From JAWLGZ01 sp041690635 (lineage in GTDB: Bacteria; Pseudomonadota; Gammaproteobacteria; Thiohalomonadales; Thiohalomonadaceae), in NCBI GenBank assembly GCA_041690635.1, contig JAWLGZ010000004.1, positions 476,783 to 540,782 of the forward strand: a stretch of DNA of 64,000 nucleotides. Reading direction: 5' to 3'. The notes under the pieces were generated by a model. That model made no database searches. It saw nothing but the letters and a program-made list of their open reading frames with translations, and was not told where the DNA came from. Below are positions 62,530 through 64,000 of the stretch, one piece after another; position 1 is the stretch's first letter, and each line of letters starts with the position of its first letter. Both the position numbers and the translations under genes were made by a program.

Positions 62530-63429
62530 TCATGCCGACCAGCACAGGTCGTCCAGGCACAGGGCGAGCGAACGCTCCCACCTCGGCATGTGCACGTCAA
62601 ACGTCCGCTCCAGCCGACCGCAATCGAGCAGCGAGTAGAGCGGCCGCCTTGCGGGGGTGGGAAAAGCGCTGGTGGGAATCGGCTCGACTCTCCTGACCGC
62701 ACAGCCGCCAACGAGGCGTTCGTTTTCGACGATGGCGGTGGCAAACCCGTGCCAGGAGGTCTCCCCCGCGGCGGCAAGGTGGTACAGGCCGGCGTGGTCC
62801 GCAAGGCCGCGGAGGCCGGTGCGGGCAACTATCAGGGCGGTAGCCTCGGCAATAACCAGACTCCATGTGGGGCTTCCCCGCTGATCCTCCACCACCTTGA
62901 GTACCTCCCTCTCCCGCGCCAGACGGCGCATGGTCAGCAGGAAATTCTTCCCGCGCACGCCGTAGACCCAGGAGGTACGCAGAACGAGGCAGGCACCGCC
63001 GACGGCCTCTACGGCGCGCTCCCCCGCCAGCTTGCTCTCTCCATAGACGTTGATGGGGGCCGGTTCGTCCTCCTCGGTGTAGGGGGTGCCCTTGCTACCG
63101 TCGAAGACGTAGTCGGTGGAGTAGTGGATCAACGGAATCCCGAGCCGCTTCGCCTCCTCCGCCAGCACACCGGGGGATTCGCCATTCACGGTCATGGCCA
63201 GCGTCCGCTCCTCCTCCGCCTTGTCGACGGCGGTGTAGGCGGCGGCATTGACGATCAGATCGGGGCGAACCTCACGGACGGTCGCCGCTATTCCCTTGGG
63301 GTCCGCCAGATCCAGCACGGGGCGGGTGGCGCGGCCGAGCGCCACGACCTCGCCCAGCGGCGAGAGCGTACGGCACAACTCCCACCCGACCTGTCCGGTG
63401 GGTCCGGTTACGAGGATACGCGGAGGCAT
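62530..63429 (-). CDS. rfbD: dTDP-4-dehydrorhamnose reductase
   Basis: The 299-residue enzyme of the RmlD family: RILVTGPTGQVGWELCRTL (NADPH loop), VNAAAYTAVDKAEEE, IHYSTDYVFDGSKGTPYTE, and the catalytic YGESKLAGE (Tyr-x3-Lys). The C-terminal half has SWVYGVRGKNFLLTMRRLA and LYHLAAAGETSWHGFA. It carries out the final step of dTDP-L-rhamnose synthesis. The other rml genes are not in the window and would have to lie beyond the right edge or elsewhere. It is followed upstream by the repeat array. Confidence 0.95.
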   Translation of the reverse strand: MPPRILVTGPTGQVGWELCRTLSPLGEVVALGRATRPVLDLADPKGIAATVREVRPDLIVNAAAYTAVDKAEEERTLAMTVNGESPGVLAEEAKRLGIPLIHYSTDYVFDGSKGTPYTEEDEPAPINVYGESKLAGERAVEAVGGACLVLRTSWVYGVRGKNFLLTMRRLAREREVLKVVEDQRGSPTWSLVIAEATALIVARTGLRGLADHAGLYHLAAAGETSWHGFATAIVENERLVGGCAVRRVEPIPTSAFPTPARRPLYSLLDCGRLERTFDVHMPRWERSLALCLDDLCWSA

Positions 63430-63461
63430 CGAAACTCCTCAGTACTCTTGCACAGAGCACC

Positions 63462-64000
63462 AGTGTGCTGTTTCACTCTTGATGAGACATTGCCTGGCAC
63501 AACCGTCTTTTGGCGGCTGGTGCTCCTCGGTGACCCATCCCCATCCTGTCCTTCACCTTGAAGGGGAAGGGACCTGCTAATTCGGCCCCTGTACTGCCTG
63601 GATGGCAGGTGAACTTCCGCCGGCACCTGCTCTGCTCATGAACCAAAACCCTGCTGGCCTTGGCGGCTGGTGCTCCTCGGTGACCCATCCCCATCCTGTC
63701 CTTCCCCTTGAAGGGGAAGGGACCTGCTGATTCGGCCCCTGTACTGCCTGGATGGCAGGTGAACTTCCGCCGGCACCTGCTCTGCTCATGAACCAAAACC
63801 CTGCTGGCCTTGGCGGCTGGCGCTCCTCGGTAACCCATCCCCATCCTGTCCTTCCCCTTGAAGGGGAAGGGACCTGCTGATTCGGCCCCTGTACTGCCTG
63901 CATGGCAGGTGAACTTCCGCCGGCACCTGCTCTGCTCATGAACCAAAACCCTGCTGGCCTTGGCGGCTGGCGCTCCTCGGTGACCCATCCCCATCCTGTC
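63462..64000. repeat. Dispersed palindromic repeat, locus 4: 150-base tandem units, running off the edge
   Basis: The left end is AGTGTGCTGTTTCACTCTTG at 63462, matching locus 3. Core-bearing segments start at 63534, 63684, 63834 and 63984, an exact period of 150 bases. The extra 62 bases compared with the 88-base units contain GGCAGGTGAACTTCCGCCGG and CATGAACCAAAACCCTGC. Units differ by only a few bases, indicating recent expansion or conversion. The true length is unknown because the array continues past the window. Confidence 0.88.

Noticed and set aside
63473..63994. A 173-codon frame in the right-hand array
   Set aside because: It is the 150-base unit translated in phase (150 is divisible by 3); similar translated repeats occur in all frames.

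Overview
The window looks like part of the chromosome of a Gram-negative bacterium, most likely a gammaproteobacterium. It encodes a complete set of type II secretion (T2SS) cytoplasmic, inner-membrane and pseudopilin genes plus a secretin, ABC-type polysaccharide exporters, nucleotide-sugar genes (manC, rfbD, a WbpM/FlaA1-type dehydratase) and short non-coding repeats typical of such genomes. I cannot name the genus from sequence alone. Most of the window is GC-rich. The stretch from about 16.5 to 35.6 kb is visibly AT-richer, which suggests a transferred surface-polysaccharide island.

Layout. 1-4.2 kb (minus strand): a methyltransferase cut by the window edge, an LpxL-like acyltransferase, a Wzt/Wzm export ABC transporter and a periplasmic parvulin. 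4.4-4.9 kb: first copy of a dispersed palindromic repeat. 5-12.6 kb: a secreted repeat protein, a GT4 glycosyltransferase, a VanZ-like protein, a membrane/TPR protein and a HipBA toxin-antitoxin pair with a readable promoter and operators. 12.9-14.3 kb: manC. 14.4-16.5 kb: an intact IS3-family element inserted in the remnant of another IS3-family element, at the edge of the AT-rich island. 16.6-33.4 kb (minus): a second exporter with an unusual ATPase, a HisH/HisF/WbpG-type amidotransferase set, a CMP-sugar synthetase, a PtmE-like nucleotidyltransferase, a kinase-like protein, a divergent NeuB homologue, a methyltransferase and five glycosyltransferases. 33.7-35.2 kb: a secreted FG-GAP protein. 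35.6-40.7 kb (minus): a compact five-gene operon that reads as legB-legC-legG-legI-legH in order of transcription.

41-45.3 kb holds two MITE-like elements, a GT2/DUF2304 pair, a beta-CASP metallo-hydrolase and a VapBC-type toxin-antitoxin pair with a perfect palindrome in front of it. 45.7-48.2 kb holds a secreted protein of unknown function and a small lipoprotein. 48.4-52.1 kb holds two repeat arrays around gspD, the first containing a 100-base N gap. 52.1-60.2 kb is the T2SS operon gspE-F-G-H-I-J-K-L-M-C/N, read on the minus strand. 60.3-63.4 kb carries the WbpM/FlaA1-type dehydratase and rfbD. A fourth repeat array runs off the right edge.

How it fits together. The leg operon together with PtmE and LegF would make a CMP-activated legionaminic-acid-type nonulosonic acid from a GDP-linked amino sugar. 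The WbpG-HisH-HisF set would convert an acetamido into an acetamidino group. Four GT-B proteins carry the HP and Ser-Ser/Thr motif pair seen in bacterial sialyltransferases and could add this sugar. The 16.6-19.2 kb ABC transporter would export the glycan. The most unusual parts are the transporter ATPase with a large N-terminal rather than C-terminal extension, the second NeuB homologue that has lost canonical active-site residues, the HisF with a changed catalytic residue, and the dispersed repeat family with an invariant palindromic core and differing tandem periods.
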